A DNA stretch of 64,000 bases from NCBI RefSeq assembly GCF_018860665.1, contig NZ_JAHKPK010000014.1, positions 62,001-126,000 of the forward strand, read 5' to 3'. The translations under genes were made by a program, and so were the position numbers. The notes under the pieces were generated by a model. That model did no database searches. It saw only the letters and a program-made list of their open reading frames with translations, and had not been told where the DNA came from. Below, in pieces: positions 62,466-64,000 of this stretch. The stretch is from Pacificibacter marinus (GTDB lineage Bacteria > Pseudomonadota > Alphaproteobacteria > Rhodobacterales > Rhodobacteraceae). Numbering within the stretch: position 1 is the first letter of the stretch; each line of letters starts with the position of its first letter.

Positions 62466-63598
62466 TGCGCGCATTGGGGGCTATTGCAGTCGTTGTGGTG
62501 TTGCCGGCGTGCCAAATGGGCCTGCCTGTCGCGCAAAGCAGTGTCGAGAGTAAAGCACTTGTTGCTGTGGATGATTCCACTGTCGAAACCGATTTAGCTG
62601 CGGCTTTTGAACAGGCAGCACTGGCCGCGCAAACCGATGCAGCACCTGAGAGAAAAAGCTTTTTGGGGTTTTTAAAGCCTAAGCCGCAACCCGCACTCGC
62701 GGTTCTGGCTGGAACGGATATCGAGGTTGTGGATGGGGCCTCGGCTGCGGATGAAAACGCGAAACCGGATGCGATAACAGTCGCAGAGAATACGCCTCAA
62801 TCGCAAGGCAGCGATCCTATTCTTGAGACCACAACGCCTGTTAAATCGGGTCTGGGTGGGTTGTTCGGATTTTTGAAACCCAAGGCCACTGACGGTGTGA
62901 CGCAGGCAGCGCTTAAGGCCCCTGTGCCGGATACGCCGCAAGATTTAAATGAAGCGCCGAGCCTTGCGCCTGATGATCTAACTGACGTGATCCCACAGGC
63001 AGAGACGGTGATTGAACCTGAATTGGCCCCCGACACACAAGCATTGCCTAGAAAACCACTATTCGGCTTTCTAAAGCCCAAAGATGGATCGACGAAGGCC
63101 AATAAATCGCATTCGACAGTCGCAGTCGGCGAAGTTTTGCCCTTTGGGACCGTTGGTATTTCCTGCGAAGCGCGCCCAAAGGACATGGGCAAACAGGTGG
63201 ACCAGTTCCCCAGTTCAGGGGCACCCACTTGGCAAATTTTTGATACAGACCCCTCAAGCACCGCCCCGCGTACGCAGTTCATTACTGGGTTCAAAGATGG
63301 CTGTGCGCGTCAAGTGACCGCCGCATTGATCTTGTTTGGCTCGCCCAGTCTGCACGAAGTCCATCGCTATTCCAAAGCGCGCTCGAAAGTGTCTTGGTCA
63401 AAGGCTGACAACAGTTATGAGACTATAAAATCAAAAGTTTGCAGCGTTGGACGCAAAACCCCGTGCCCGTCAGGCAAAGTGGATAAACTTGAAAAGCATA
63501 TGGCGTTTGTTTCCGTTTACAAACAGTTTGGCGATGCCAAAGGTTGGCTTGAACTGCTGCTGCATGACGGAAAAATAGAAACCAAAGAGCTGCGATAG
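62465..63598 (+). CDS. Putative lipoprotein with three LFGFLKPK-type repeats
   Basis: Protein of 377 residues, unknown family. A short signal peptide ends in VLPAC (lipobox, Cys at residue 15). Residues about 15-220 are a low-complexity Ala/Pro/Asp/Glu-rich stretch with three copies of an F-G-F-L-K-P-K motif: SFLGFLKPK (63), LFGFLKPK (about 137) and LFGFLKPK (about 200). The C-terminal about 150 residues are folded-looking and contain four Cys (GISCEARPKDMGKQ, GCARQVTAALILFGSPSLHEVHRYSKAR, CSVGRKTPCP). Translationally coupled to dnaE. Confidence 0.7.
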   Translation: MRALGAIAVVVVLPACQMGLPVAQSSVESKALVAVDDSTVETDLAAAFEQAALAAQTDAAPERKSFLGFLKPKPQPALAVLAGTDIEVVDGASAADENAKPDAITVAENTPQSQGSDPILETTTPVKSGLGGLFGFLKPKATDGVTQAALKAPVPDTPQDLNEAPSLAPDDLTDVIPQAETVIEPELAPDTQALPRKPLFGFLKPKDGSTKANKSHSTVAVGEVLPFGTVGISCEARPKDMGKQVDQFPSSGAPTWQIFDTDPSSTAPRTQFITGFKDGCARQVTAALILFGSPSLHEVHRYSKARSKVSWSKADNSYETIKSKVCSVGRKTPCPSGKVDKLEKHMAFVSVYKQFGDAKGWLELLLHDGKIETKELR

Positions 63599-63620
63599 GG
63601 TCTGAGAACCGCCAATGGGC

Positions 63621-63857
63621 TTACCAATGCGGCGGGCGTTGATCGGCCAAGGCCACGGTGCCGCCGCCATCTGCTTCGCGGCCTGCTTCACGTTGCATCA
63701 ACATGGCCAAACGACGGGTCGAGACCTCGATCACCTGCTCTTGGCGCGCGACGACATCTGACAATTCCTCGACGGTTTTGGTCAAATGCGCGACCTGTTC
63801 CTCGAGCGCCATCATGCGGATCTCGGATGTGTCTGTATCGCTTGCGTGCTCAGTCAT
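63621..63857 (-). CDS. slyX: SlyX family protein
   Basis: Short coiled-coil protein of 78 residues: IRMMALEEQVAHLTKTVEELSDVVARQEQVIEVSTRRLAML with heptad-like Leu/Val spacing, ending in QRPPHW, the usual PPH terminal motif of SlyX. Function is not established. ATG 63857 is chosen; the frame extends upstream to 63932 without conserved sequence. It lies 43 bp after the stop of a partial upstream gene on the same strand. Confidence 0.85.
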   Translation of the reverse strand: MTEHASDTDTSEIRMMALEEQVAHLTKTVEELSDVVARQEQVIEVSTRRLAMLMQREAGREADGGGTVALADQRPPHW

Positions 63858-63900
63858 CTGTGTCGTCCTTTGAGGATCGTGGGTTTGAACATTGTGTAAC

Positions 63901-64000
63901 TTAGGTGAAATCATCAGGGATTTCACCCCCAATTCGCGCCAATTGCTTGCTCTGATCCCCCCCTTGGGCTATGCCGCGCGCAAGTGCAACCACAAGTGCA
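63901..64000 (-). CDS. 3' end of an unidentified gene (partial)
   Basis: The minus strand is open from the window edge to TAA (63901-63903) and encodes 32 residues reading ALVVALARGIAQGG, then DQSKQLARIGGEIPDDFT. The composition and the preceding helix look coding, but too little is present to name the protein. It probably shares an operon with slyX. Confidence 0.45.
   Translation of the reverse strand, partial: ALVVALARGIAQGGDQSKQLARIGGEIPDDFT
63904..63927. repeat. Perfect 9-bp inverted repeat at the end of the partial gene
   Basis: GGTGAAATC (63904-63912) and GATTTCACC (63919-63927) flank ATCAGG. It lies inside the last codons of the partial gene, next to its stop, and 47 bp before slyX. 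No T-run, so a terminator is doubtful. Confidence 0.55.

Overview
The window looks like chromosomal DNA of a marine alphaproteobacterium of the Roseobacter group (Rhodobacterales). The evidence is gene content and style: translationally coupled operons, a glycolate oxidase glcDEF operon, a two-domain aldehyde dehydrogenase 16 next to deoC, an xdhABC operon joined to a BMP-type nucleoside transporter, DUF1523/DUF599/DUF1285/DUF4159 proteins, and several sulfotransferases. This assignment is inference; the genus cannot be told from the sequence alone. No rRNA, tRNA, CRISPR array, prophage or insertion sequence was recognised.

Layout. 0-9.4 kb is housekeeping: a FadR-type regulator, an OmpA lipoprotein, an Ada-like DNA repair protein, nth, adenosine kinase, a PagL-like lipid A deacylase, polA, an NDUFS6-like zinc protein and an ABC ATPase. 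9.4-12.4 kb holds a HIT protein, a GT14-like glycosyltransferase and a divergent sulfotransferase. 13.1-19.8 kb is a four-gene MoxR/DUF58/DUF4159/membrane-protein operon with overlapping genes. 20.7-24.6 kb is glcDEF, followed by a secreted serine protease and an Hsp20 chaperone with an unusual leader. 26-31 kb has a secreted phytase-like propeller protein, an aminotransferase, an amber-interrupted membrane ORF and small membrane proteins. 31.2-35.9 kb carries the deoC-ALDH16-DUF1801 operon and rpe. 36-43.1 kb is a surface-glycan-type island: two GT2 proteins, a DXD glycosyltransferase, a sulfotransferase, a sulfotransferase-like protein and an alpha/beta hydrolase. 43.1-49.1 kb has a second GntR regulator, aroQ, an AbrB-type membrane protein and nadABC. 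49.3-58.7 kb is a seven-gene purine operon, xdhABC plus transporter. 58.9-64 kb contains dnaE, a lipoprotein with a triple repeat, slyX and the end of another gene.

How genes may work together. Two regulatory links are visible only at DNA level. First, a TTGGT-N11-ACCAA palindrome lies at the promoter of the FadR-type regulator and again over the -10 region of glcDEF, 20 kb away, suggesting that this regulator controls glycolate oxidation. Second, the deoC-ALDH16 and xdhABC-transporter promoters share a 24-bp palindromic site identical at 21 positions. Since both operons break down parts of nucleosides (deoxyribose phosphate and purine base), this looks like an undescribed nucleoside-catabolism regulon. 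The most system-like accessory locus is the glycosyltransferase/sulfotransferase/hydrolase island at 36-43 kb, together with the related pair at 9.8-12.4 kb; making a sulfated surface polysaccharide is the most plausible role.
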